Assembly (NCBI RefSeq): GCF_003234815.2
Contig: NZ_CP126279.1
Span: forward strand, 2,852,001-2,916,000
DNA: 64,000 nucleotides
From: Curtobacterium sp. MCBD17_035
GTDB lineage: Bacteria; Actinomycetota; Actinomycetes; Actinomycetales; Microbacteriaceae
Reading direction: 5' to 3'
Numbering within the stretch: the stretch's first letter is position 1; each line of letters begins with the position of its first letter. The position numbers and the translations under genes were made by a program. Positions 57,212-64,000 of the stretch are shown here, one piece after another. Below the pieces are notes generated by a model that was not told the DNA's origin, made no database searches, and worked only from the letters and a program-made list of their open reading frames with translations.

Positions 57212-58501
57212 ATGGCACCGACGGAGCGCACGAGCGACCACGGACAGGCCGTGTCCACCCAGCCGCGACGCTCGGTCGTCGCCTTCTGGATCGTCGCGGC
57301 GATGATGTTCATCTCCGTCGCGTCGTCGGCCATCCCCTCGCCGATCTACCCCGTGTACGCGGCCGAGTGGCACCTGAGCCCGATCATGCTCACCGGGGTG
57401 TTCGCGATCTACGTGGCCGGGCTCCTCGTCAGCCTGTTGACCGCCGGCGCGCTGTCGGACCACGTCGGCCGGAAGCCCGTGCTCGCGGTCGGTGCGCTCG
57501 GTGTCGTCGCCGCGATGGTGCTGTTCGTGCTCGCGAACGGGGTCGCGATGCTCATCGTCGCCCGCATCGTGCAGGGCGTCTTCGTGGGCGTGCTCATCGG
57601 GGCCCTCGGTGCGGCGCTCCTCGATCACTCACTCGAACGGCATCCCGCCTTCGCCGGTGTCCTCAACGGCGCGGTCCCGCCCATCGCCCTCGCGGTCGGG
57701 GCGCTCTCGAGCGGCATGCTCGTCGAGTGGGCACCGCTGCCCGAGCAACTCGTCTACATCGTCTTCGGCGCACTGCTCGCGCTCGCGGCGGCCACCCTCG
57801 TCGTCGTGCCGGAACGGGTCCGCAAGCAGCCCGGCGCGCTCCGGTCCCTGCGCCCCACCCTCGGGATCCCGGCGTCGTCGAAGCGCCTGTTCCGCAGCGT
57901 CGTCGGCGCCCTCGTGTCGAGCTGGGCGCTCGGCGGGATGTTCCTGTCCATCGTGCCGTCCCTCCTGCCGGCGGTGTTCGGCGTGACGGACCACGTGGCC
58001 GCGGGCGGGTTCATCGCGGCGTTCGCTGGTACCGGTGCGCTGACGGGGGTCGTCATCCAGCGCATGGACGCCCGTCACGCGGTCGTGCTCGGCCTCGTGG
58101 CGCTCGTCGTCGGGCCGGTCGTCACGCTCGGGTTCGTCGTCGCGCACCTGCTCGTGGGCGTCGTCGTCGGCGCCGTGATCGCGGGCGTCGGCTTCGGGGC
58201 GGGGTTCCAGGCAGGGCTGCGGATGCTGCTCGCCACGGCGTCCCCCGCGCACCGGGCCGGACTCCTGTCGGCGATCTACGTCGCGAGCTACCTGGCGTTC
58301 GGTGCACCGAGCGTCGTCGCGGGGGTGTTCGAGCCGAGCGTCGGGATCGTGCCCGTGAGCGTCGCCTACGGCGGGTTCGTCGTGCTCGCGGCGGTCGTCG
58401 CGCTCGTGGCCCAGCTCCGGTCGCCCCGGACCGCTGCGCTCGAGCAGGCCGCCGCCGACGAGGTCGAGCGCATCGCGACGGGGACGATCCGCACCGTCTG
58501 A
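57212..58501 (+). CDS. MFS exporter controlled by the divergent HTH gene
   Basis: Twelve-segment transporter of 429 residues. IPSPIYPVYAAEWHLSPIML opens helix 1-2, loop 2-3 is AGALSDHVGRKPVLAVG and helix 4-5 ARIVQGVFVGVLIGALGAAL. Regulator-exporter pairs of this layout usually deal with toxic compounds. ATG 57212 behind AGGAGGAA. Confidence 0.85.
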   Translation: MAPTERTSDHGQAVSTQPRRSVVAFWIVAAMMFISVASSAIPSPIYPVYAAEWHLSPIMLTGVFAIYVAGLLVSLLTAGALSDHVGRKPVLAVGALGVVAAMVLFVLANGVAMLIVARIVQGVFVGVLIGALGAALLDHSLERHPAFAGVLNGAVPPIALAVGALSSGMLVEWAPLPEQLVYIVFGALLALAAATLVVVPERVRKQPGALRSLRPTLGIPASSKRLFRSVVGALVSSWALGGMFLSIVPSLLPAVFGVTDHVAAGGFIAAFAGTGALTGVVIQRMDARHAVVLGLVALVVGPVVTLGFVVAHLLVGVVVGAVIAGVGFGAGFQAGLRMLLATASPAHRAGLLSAIYVASYLAFGAPSVVAGVFEPSVGIVPVSVAYGGFVVLAAVVALVAQLRSPRTAALEQAAADEVERIATGTIRTV

Positions 58502-58527
58502 CGCCACCCCCGACCTGGATCACGCCC

Positions 58528-58596
58528 GGTTGAACCGCGTTCCGTCGTGTTGAACCGCGGAACAACCCGGTTCAACAGGGCGAAGCGCGGCTCAAC
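58528..58596. repeat. four GGTTGAACC-type sites in two orientations
   Basis: GGTTGAACCGCG (58528), GTTGAACCGCGG (58549), CCGGTTCAAC (58567) and GCGCGGCTCAAC (58585) lie about 20 bp apart, two in each direction, between convergent genes. They can form GTTGAACC/GGTTCAAC stems, so a bidirectional terminator is the simplest reading. Confidence 0.6.
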
Positions 58597-58623
58597 GCGG
58601 GAGGAGCCGCAGCGGCAGCGCGA

Positions 58624-59100
58624 TCAGCGCGACGAGGCCCCCATCGACCGATGGGCGTCGTCGTGCGCCGCGTCCACCGACGCCTTGCCCCGGTCGGCTG
58701 CAGCCCGCATCCGCGAGGACGGCGCGTGCCGACGGACCCGATCCCAGAAGTCGTGCAGCTTCCGGCGCAGCCAGGTCGAGATGCGGTGGAAGAACGCGAA
58801 CTCGCTCGACAGGATCGTCAGACCGATGAACACGACGAGCCAGCCCGGCCCGGGCAGGGGCACGAGCGCGAGCCCGATGATGATGACGAGGCCGCCGACG
58901 ATCCCGACGAGGACGCGGTAGACGAAGTGCACGTGGGGCCGCGCGTGGATCCACGCTCGCACGTCGCGGAACCAGTGGAACCGATGTCGCTTCGGCGGTA
59001 CCGGCGCCGCGACGAGCGCCTGTCCGGGGGCTCGCGCCGCTCCATCGTCGTCCGCGGCACGGGGGTCGGCCCCGTCGGTGTGCACGCGGTCGCCGTCCAT
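58624..59100 (-). CDS. PGPGW/TIGR02611-type membrane protein
   Basis: 158 residues with a disordered N-terminus, a membrane hairpin (VLVGIVGGLVIIIGLALV, then PLPGPGWLVVFIGLTIL with the PGPGW motif near 83) and a basic C-terminus. An actinobacterial family of unknown role. ATG 59100. Confidence 0.85.
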   Translation of the reverse strand: MDGDRVHTDGADPRAADDDGAARAPGQALVAAPVPPKRHRFHWFRDVRAWIHARPHVHFVYRVLVGIVGGLVIIIGLALVPLPGPGWLVVFIGLTILSSEFAFFHRISTWLRRKLHDFWDRVRRHAPSSRMRAAADRGKASVDAAHDDAHRSMGASSR

Positions 59101-59240
59101 GGCTCGAGGCTAGGAACCCCGGCTGGGAAACCCCGGGGGTGCGGCTGGTGATGTCCCCCCGCGACGACCGGGAGGCCCGGCACCGGACACCGGGAGCGGT
59201 CCCGCCACGAGCGACACCGGAGCAGCCCGGTCATCCCGCG

Positions 59241-59354
59241 TGCGACTCAGCCCACGTGTGCGACTCAGCCTGCGCGTGCGACTCCGCCCGCGTGTGCGAC
59301 TCCGCCCGCGCGTGCGACTCCGCCCGCGCGTGCGACTCAGCCCGCGTGTGCGAC
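59241..59354. repeat. 18-bp tandem repeat across a stop codon
   Basis: TGCGAC recurs at 59241, 59259, 59277, 59295, 59313, 59331 and 59349, exactly 18 bp apart; the unit is TGCGACTCNGCCCGCGNG-like. Read on the minus strand each unit encodes VAHAG or VARAG followed by TGA or GGA, so the array is a multiplied 3' end of the DksA-like gene. Confidence 0.88.
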
Positions 59355-59693
59355 GCAGGTCCGCGCCCAGGGGACGGCGGCGAGTCTCGCCTGCGGGATG
59401 GGCTCGCCCCCGACGAGGCACCGTCCGTAGGACCCGTCATCGAGACGATGCAGCGCGGCGTCGACGAGCTCGAGCCGTCGGCGGGCGTCGTCGCGGACCG
59501 CGCCGAGAGACCCGCGCTCCCAGGCGAGCGTGGCGCCCTCGGGGTCGTGCTCGTCGTCGCTGTTCGCACCGTCCCGCGCAGATGCGACGTCGTCCATGCT
59601 CCGCTCGACGGCACCGAGCAGTCGGCGTGAGCGGACCCGCTCGGCGAGCAGGGCCTCCCGGGCGTCGTCGTCCGTCCATGCGTCATCGGCCAC
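59337..59693 (-). CDS. TraR/DksA-like zinc-finger-type protein, degenerate finger
   Basis: 118 residues: helical coiled N-terminus (LLAERVRSRRLLGAVERSMD) and a DksA-type C-terminus LDDGSYGRCLVGGEPIPQAR then LAAVPWARTCVAHAG. The usual C-x2-C pairs appear as CxxG and CxxH, a form seen in actinobacterial members. TAGCGT ends 7 nt before GTG 59693, so the mRNA may lack a leader. The gene's last codons are one unit of an 18-bp tandem array. Confidence 0.8.
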   Translation of the reverse strand: MADDAWTDDDAREALLAERVRSRRLLGAVERSMDDVASARDGANSDDEHDPEGATLAWERGSLGAVRDDARRRLELVDAALHRLDDGSYGRCLVGGEPIPQARLAAVPWARTCVAHAG

Positions 59694-59775
59694 CTGCTCG
59701 ACGCTAGTGGCGGGACGGGCTCGGAGCGTGCCTCCCGGCCGGAATGCTCGCCGGGGTCCGTGCGTTCGCATGCAC

Positions 59776-60816
59776 ATGACGAAGAAGATCGGGTTCCTGT
59801 CCTTCGGGCACTGGCAGAACGTGCCGGGGTCCCGGGTGCGGTCCGCCCGCGAGGCTCTCGTGCAGGCGATCGACCTGGCCGTCGCGGCCGAGGAGGTCGG
59901 CGTGGACGGCGCGTACTTCCGCGTCCACCACTTCGCGCCGCAGCAGGCCGCGCCGTTCCCGCTGCTGTCCGCCATCGCGGCGCGGACGAGCCGCATCGAG
60001 ATCGGCACCGGCGTCATCGACATGCGGTACGAGAACCCCCTCTACATGGCCGAGGAGGCCGCGGCCGCGGACCTCATCAGCGGCGGCCGCCTGCAGCTCG
60101 GCGTGAGCCGGGGATCACCCGAGACGGCGCTCGCGGGCTACGAGTCGTTCGGGTACGCGCCCGCGGCGGGGCAGACCGACGCGGACATGGCCCGGCAGCA
60201 CACCGCGATCTTCCGCCAGGCGATCGCCGGGCAGCCGATGGCGAACGCGAACCCGCAGATGACCGGCCGTGAGGGGTCGCTGCCCCTCTTCCCGCTGTCC
60301 GACACGCTCCCCGACCGCATCTGGTGGGGTGCCGGCACCCGCGCGACGGCGGAGTGGACCGCGGAGCAGGGCATGAACCTCATGTCGTCCACCCTCCTGA
60401 CCGAGGACACCGGCGTGCCGTTCGACGAGCTGCAGGCCGAGCAGATCCAGCGGTTCCGCGACGCGTGGGCCGAGTCCGGCTGGGAGCGCACACCGCGCGT
60501 CTCCGTGTCGAGGAGCATCATCCCGATCATCGACGACGAGTCCCGCCACTACTTCGGCGTCCGGGCGCAGGTGGAGGGGCAGGACCAGGTCGGGCACCTC
60601 GACGGCGGCCTCGCGCGATTCGGACGCTCGTACATCGGCGAGCCGGAGCAGCTCGTCGCCGAGCTCGCCCAGGACGCGGCCGTCGCGGCCGCCGACACCG
60701 TGCTCGTGACGGTGCCGAACCAGCTCGGCGTCGAGTTCAACGCGCGCCTGCTCGCCGGCGTCAAGGCCGTCGGGACCGAGCTCGGCTGGGACCGGGAGGC
60801 CGTGGGCGCGGCCTGA
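59776..60816 (+). CDS. LLM-class flavin-dependent oxidoreductase (second of two)
   Basis: 346 residues: TKKIGFLSFGHWQNVPGSR, IEIGTGVIDMRYENPLYMAE, LISGGRLQLGVSRGSPETAL, DRIWWGAGTRATAEWTAEQG and TLLTEDTGVPFDELQAEQIQ. It aligns by eye with the oxidoreductase at 52372 throughout. ATG 59776; an ATG two codons earlier is also possible. Substrate and cofactor (FMN or F420) unknown. Confidence 0.9.
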   Translation: MTKKIGFLSFGHWQNVPGSRVRSAREALVQAIDLAVAAEEVGVDGAYFRVHHFAPQQAAPFPLLSAIAARTSRIEIGTGVIDMRYENPLYMAEEAAAADLISGGRLQLGVSRGSPETALAGYESFGYAPAAGQTDADMARQHTAIFRQAIAGQPMANANPQMTGREGSLPLFPLSDTLPDRIWWGAGTRATAEWTAEQGMNLMSSTLLTEDTGVPFDELQAEQIQRFRDAWAESGWERTPRVSVSRSIIPIIDDESRHYFGVRAQVEGQDQVGHLDGGLARFGRSYIGEPEQLVAELAQDAAVAAADTVLVTVPNQLGVEFNARLLAGVKAVGTELGWDREAVGAA

Positions 60817-60937
60817 ACGTACCTCCCGTCCGGTTTGTCCCCCCTTCTGCCGACACTCGTGCTGGGGCTGGGGCGGGTGGGACGCGCTTCGTAGGCTCGA
60901 TCGCGTCCCACCCCTCCCAGGATCAGGAGACGTCCCC

Positions 60938-61435
60938 GTGTCACTGCCGGCTGCTGGCTGGTTCCCCGACCCCGCCGATGCGACGCGTCTGCGGTGGTGG
61001 GACGGTCGCACGTGGGGCAGTGCCACGCAGGCGCCCGCGCTGGCCGACCGGACACTGGCCCCCACGACGCCCGAGTCCGTCGCCCCGCACTTCTCGGTGA
61101 CGTCGCAGGACCTCGACGAGCACGGCTGGGCGTGCGGATCCCGCACGGGATCGATCGCGCTCACCCCGGGCGGCCGGTTCAGCGTGCACGCCGCGCGGCG
61201 CTTCTGCCTGTTCGGCTGGGGCTCGCTCGCGCTGGCACTGCTCGCCCTGGTGGTCGACCCGTTCGGGATCGTCAGCCTGCTCGCGGTGCTCGCCGCGATC
61301 GTGGGCATCGCCCGCCCCCGAGCCACGGGGGTGTGGCGCGTCGCCGCGCGCAGCATGGCCTTCACGGCAGCCGTGCTCGGCATCATGACCCTGGCGCTCG
61401 CCGCGAGTCAGCTCACGGGCGCCGTTCCCGCATGA
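60938..61435 (+). CDS. DUF2510 membrane protein
   Basis: 165 residues. The N-terminus LPAAGWFPDPADATRLRWWD followed by GRTWGSAT is the actinobacterial DUF2510 motif. Two or three hydrophobic segments fill the C-terminal half. Function unknown. Starts at GTG 60938. Confidence 0.85.
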   Translation: MSLPAAGWFPDPADATRLRWWDGRTWGSATQAPALADRTLAPTTPESVAPHFSVTSQDLDEHGWACGSRTGSIALTPGGRFSVHAARRFCLFGWGSLALALLALVVDPFGIVSLLAVLAAIVGIARPRATGVWRVAARSMAFTAAVLGIMTLALAASQLTGAVPA

Positions 61436-61521
61436 TCCGGCGGGCGGCGGGTCCGGCCGCGGGCGGCACGGCAGGCCAGACGGCGCGTCAGGCCGCGGGC
61501 GGCGTCAGGCCGTGGGCGGCG

Positions 61522-62949
61522 TCAGGCCGCGTCCGGCGCGGACCGCTCGACGAGCCGGGCGACGGCCGCGATCGGGATGCCGATCCAGTCCGGACGGTTG
61601 CGCGCCTCGTACACGGCCTCGTAGACGGCCTTGTCGATCTCGAACGCATCGAGCAGGGTCCGCTGGGCACGGATGTCCGTCCCGGCCGCCGCGATGTACC
61701 CGTCCACGAAGGCGCGGCGCGCATCGTGCGCCCAGCCACTCGCATCGGTCGGGTGGTCGCCGTGCTGCAGGGCGCCAGCGACGTAGTCGAACGAGCGGAG
61801 CATGCCCGCGACGTCCCGCAGTGTGACGTCGGGGCGTGACCGCTCGGGCATCGGCCGGAGCGGCTCGCCCTCGAAGTCGAGGAGCACCCAACCCCGGTCG
61901 GGCGACGAGACCGCCTGCCCCAGGTGGAGGTCGCCGTGGATGCGCTGGAGCCGGGGCCATTCGAGACCCTCGGCGGCGTCGTAGATCCTGCGGATCGCGT
62001 CGGCGTGCTCCGCGACGGCGGGCACCTCGTCCGAGGCGACCTCGAGCCGCTGCCGCATCGACCCGACCGCCGAGGCGATCTCGTCGGTGCCGGCCGCGAC
62101 CGTCGGGAGCTGCTCGGCGAGCACCGCGTGCACCTCGGCCGTCGCCTGCCCGAGACCGTGGGCCTGCTCGGTGAAGTCCACGCCGTCCTGCGCGGCCTGC
62201 AGCGCCACGCGCCAGGCGTCCTCGAGCCCCGGCAGGAACTCCTGCGCGAACGCGAGGTGCCCCGTCGCCGTGCCCTCGTCCCGCCCGACGTCCGGCCAGG
62301 TGCCCCGGAGCGCCCCGAACGACCTCGGCACGCGCGTCGAGCCACCTGCCGAGAGCGCGGCCTGGGAGGTCACGTCCGGGTTGTCGCCGTGGTGCAGGAC
62401 CCGGAACACCTTGACGATGACCTGGCCGCCGCCACCGTCGACGTCGCAGATCACGGACGTGTTCGACTGTTCGCCGCGGAGCACCCGGACGGCGGTCACG
62501 GCGCCGATGTCGGCGAGGTGCTGCCCCTCCACGCTGGCACCGTCGGCGTGCACGGTCGCGCCGCCGTCGATCGTCCCGAGCAGCCACCGTGCGTACGCGG
62601 CGTCGTGCGGCCCGTCGTAGAGCCACCGTTCGCCGTCCGTGGCGATGAGGACCTCGTCGAGCGCGTCGACCGGCTCGGTCCGCACGGTGAGCGGCACCTG
62701 GTAGAGCACGGGCGTGCTCGGGGCGTCGTCGATGACGAGCTGCGTGCTGACCCGGACGCCGTCGACCTCCCCCTCGAGGGCGGCGATGAGCCGGAGCGCG
62801 GGGTCGAGGCCCTTCGCGGCGTACCAGCGCTGCCCCGCCATCCAGGCGGCCACGACCTCGTGGGTCAGGGCGTCGACCCGGCGGTCGTCGCGCGGCTCCG
62901 AGGTCGATGTCGGGTCCGTCGCGGCGGTGGTCGGGGCTGCGTCGCTCAT
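61522..62949 (-). CDS. mak: Maltokinase
   Basis: 475 residues; phosphorylates maltose to maltose 1-phosphate with ATP, feeding GlgE-type glucan synthesis. N-terminal cap: VVAAWMAGQRWYAAKGLDPA; kinase lobe with VIVKVFRVLHHGDNPDV; catalytic loop IHGDLHLGQAVSSP and metal motif VLLDFEGEPLRPMPE near 345. Partner genes treS and glgE are not visible here. ATG 62949. Confidence 0.88.
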   Translation of the reverse strand: MSDAAPTTAATDPTSTSEPRDDRRVDALTHEVVAAWMAGQRWYAAKGLDPALRLIAALEGEVDGVRVSTQLVIDDAPSTPVLYQVPLTVRTEPVDALDEVLIATDGERWLYDGPHDAAYARWLLGTIDGGATVHADGASVEGQHLADIGAVTAVRVLRGEQSNTSVICDVDGGGGQVIVKVFRVLHHGDNPDVTSQAALSAGGSTRVPRSFGALRGTWPDVGRDEGTATGHLAFAQEFLPGLEDAWRVALQAAQDGVDFTEQAHGLGQATAEVHAVLAEQLPTVAAGTDEIASAVGSMRQRLEVASDEVPAVAEHADAIRRIYDAAEGLEWPRLQRIHGDLHLGQAVSSPDRGWVLLDFEGEPLRPMPERSRPDVTLRDVAGMLRSFDYVAGALQHGDHPTDASGWAHDARRAFVDGYIAAAGTDIRAQRTLLDAFEIDKAVYEAVYEARNRPDWIGIPIAAVARLVERSAPDAA

Positions 62950-63076
62950 GCGCCGGAGCGTACGCCGGACGGACCGGCGCGGTTCCCTGGTCCGCGCCGG
63001 GAGGCCGTGGTCGGCTCCGGCTGGCCCGGGACCGGGGCAGCGCGGCAGGTCGGAGCCCGCGTGGGACACTGGCCCC

Positions 63077-63532
63077 GTGCCGCACTACCTCGAGGACCTC
63101 GCCGCCGGACAGACCTTCGTGACCCCGGGTCGCACGATCACCGAGGCGGACGTCGTGTCGTTCGCGTCGTGGACGAACGACAACAACCAGGTGCACACCG
63201 ATGTCGAGTTCGCGAAGCAGACGCGGTACGGCCAGCGCATCGTCCACGGCATGCTCGGCGCGTCCCTGTGCCTGGGGCTGATCGCCCGCACCGGCGTGTT
63301 CGAGGGCTCCGCCGTCGCGCTCCTCGGCATCGACGGTTGGCGGTTCACCGCGCCCGTGTTCATCGGTGACACGCTCACCTGCACGGTCGAGATCCTGTCC
63401 ACCCGTCGCACGAGCTCCGGCCGCACCGGCATCGTCGAGCGCACCGTGACCCTCCGGAACCAGCACGGCGAGGTCGTGCAGACCGGACGCATGGACGTCA
63501 TGGTCCTCACCCGCGAGGCCGCCATCGAGTGA
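63077..63532 (+). CDS. MaoC-like hot-dog dehydratase
   Basis: 151 residues: YLEDLAAGQTFVTPGRTITE, the hydratase-2 motif in SWTNDNNQVHTDVEFAKQTR and GQRIVHGMLGASLCLGLIAR. Likely hydrates an enoyl-CoA or related thioester. GTG 63077 lies 6 nt after GACACT, another possible leaderless start. Confidence 0.87.
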   Translation: MPHYLEDLAAGQTFVTPGRTITEADVVSFASWTNDNNQVHTDVEFAKQTRYGQRIVHGMLGASLCLGLIARTGVFEGSAVALLGIDGWRFTAPVFIGDTLTCTVEILSTRRTSSGRTGIVERTVTLRNQHGEVVQTGRMDVMVLTREAAIE

Positions 63533-63582
63533 CCTCCCGTCGGAGCGCGCGCGCCCGTCGCGCCTCTGCGATCATCGAGGTC

Positions 63583-64000
63583 GTGCCAGCTCTGCCGACG
63601 CCCGTCAGCACGGCCGTCCACGGCGTGGGCGGGGCCTCCCGGCCGCGGCGGCTCGCCCGCCTGCTCCGGATCAGGCGGCTCGCCCGCCTGATCCGGATCG
63701 CCCTGGAGGGACGGCACAGCGGGTGGACCGCCCCGCTCCTGCTGTGGGTCGGCTCCCGTGCGGTGAGCACCGTGCTGCTCGTCGGCGTGCTGCTCGTCGG
63801 GGCCGCCGCCGGACACGAGCCGGAGGGCCACGGCGGCGCCCACGGTCTGCTGGCGTTCTCCGGATCCTGGGACGCGTGGTGGTACCAGACCGTCGCGGTG
63901 CACGGGTACCCGCGGTCCGTCCCCCTGGACCACCACGGGCACGTCGAGCCGAACGCGTGGGCGTTCCTCCCGGTGTTCCCCGCCGTCGTCCGTGTCGTCA
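63583..64000 (+). CDS. mannosyltransferase-like membrane protein, N-terminal part
   Basis: Open from GTG 63583 to the window end. After a basic N-terminus (ARLLRIRRLARLIRIALEG) comes one membrane segment (AVSTVLLVGVLLVGAAAG) and a loop with FSGSWDAWWYQTVAVHGYP and NAWAFLPVFPAVVRVV. The W-D-A-x-W-Y and FxPxxP pattern is that of PIG-V-like/GT-C mannosyltransferases of actinobacteria. The rest is outside the window. Confidence 0.65.
   Translation, partial: MPALPTPVSTAVHGVGGASRPRRLARLLRIRRLARLIRIALEGRHSGWTAPLLLWVGSRAVSTVLLVGVLLVGAAAGHEPEGHGGAHGLLAFSGSWDAWWYQTVAVHGYPRSVPLDHHGHVEPNAWAFLPVFPAVVRVV

Noticed and set aside
59241..59354. CRISPR-like array
   Set aside because: The 18-bp units are directly adjacent with no spacers and derive from a gene end. 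The 27-bp array at 15491 is also spacer-free.

Overview
The window is about 72% G+C, packed with short intergenic gaps, GTG/TTG starts, ATGA/GTGA stop-start overlaps and actinobacterial protein families (DUF3516 helicase, DUF2510 protein, maltokinase, NrdHIEF, phosphoketolase, Dabb protein). It looks like chromosomal DNA of a Microbacteriaceae actinobacterium; a Curtobacterium-like organism is my best guess, from memory of gene style and not from a search.

Layout. 1-2.7 kb: edge of a FetB-like permease gene, a DUF347 membrane protein, a DedA protein and an orphan OmpR-type regulator. 2.7-8.4 kb: an acid-sugar cluster (DUF1537 kinase, GntR/FCD regulator, PdxA2, MFS importer, amidohydrolase) that fits D-threonate breakdown to dihydroxyacetone phosphate. 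8.4-16.7 kb: housekeeping and hypothetical genes, an orphan sensor kinase, an HTH regulator with a Bcr/CflA-type drug exporter. 16.8-23.1 kb: a DevS/DevR-like two-component pair divergent from a translationally coupled usp-xfp-PPOX operon, with a DosR-box-like palindrome between them. 23.1-32.0 kb: a LacI-controlled carbohydrate locus (ABC importer, zinc dehydrogenase, an unassigned GH42-like putative hydrolase, mannose-6-phosphate isomerase); two mirror-image promoters each carry a LacI-type operator at the start site.

32.6-40.5 kb is an accessory island with lower G+C and broken genes at its borders: a truncated alpha/beta-hydrolase gene fused to a foreign membrane ORF on the left, and an internally deleted IS3 element plus a four-fold GGCCAAC repeat on the right. 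Inside are a RES-domain protein, a hypothetical gene, an EamA transporter killed by one in-frame TGA, a D12 adenine methylase, and a ParB-like protein with a separate C-terminal domain.

40.5-44.5 kb is the class Ib ribonucleotide reductase operon nrdHIEF with a pair of NrdR-box-like sites. 45-64 kb is ordinary actinobacterial content: MFS proteins, aldo/keto reductase, RNase HI, a histidine-rich LysM-like lipoprotein, a DUF3516 helicase, two paralogous LLM-class flavin oxidoreductases, a SAM methyltransferase coupled to an HTH regulator, a MFS exporter behind a triple palindrome array, a DksA-like protein whose stop codon lies in an 18-bp tandem repeat, maltokinase, a MaoC-like dehydratase and the start of a mannosyltransferase-like membrane protein.

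Recurring small-scale features: several genes appear to lack a leader (a TAGGCT-like -10 about 6-8 nt before the start), big intergenic hairpins flank one epimerase gene, and the 10-mer CCGGGAGGCC is over-represented across the window but absent from the island. I saw no tRNA, rRNA or CRISPR array.
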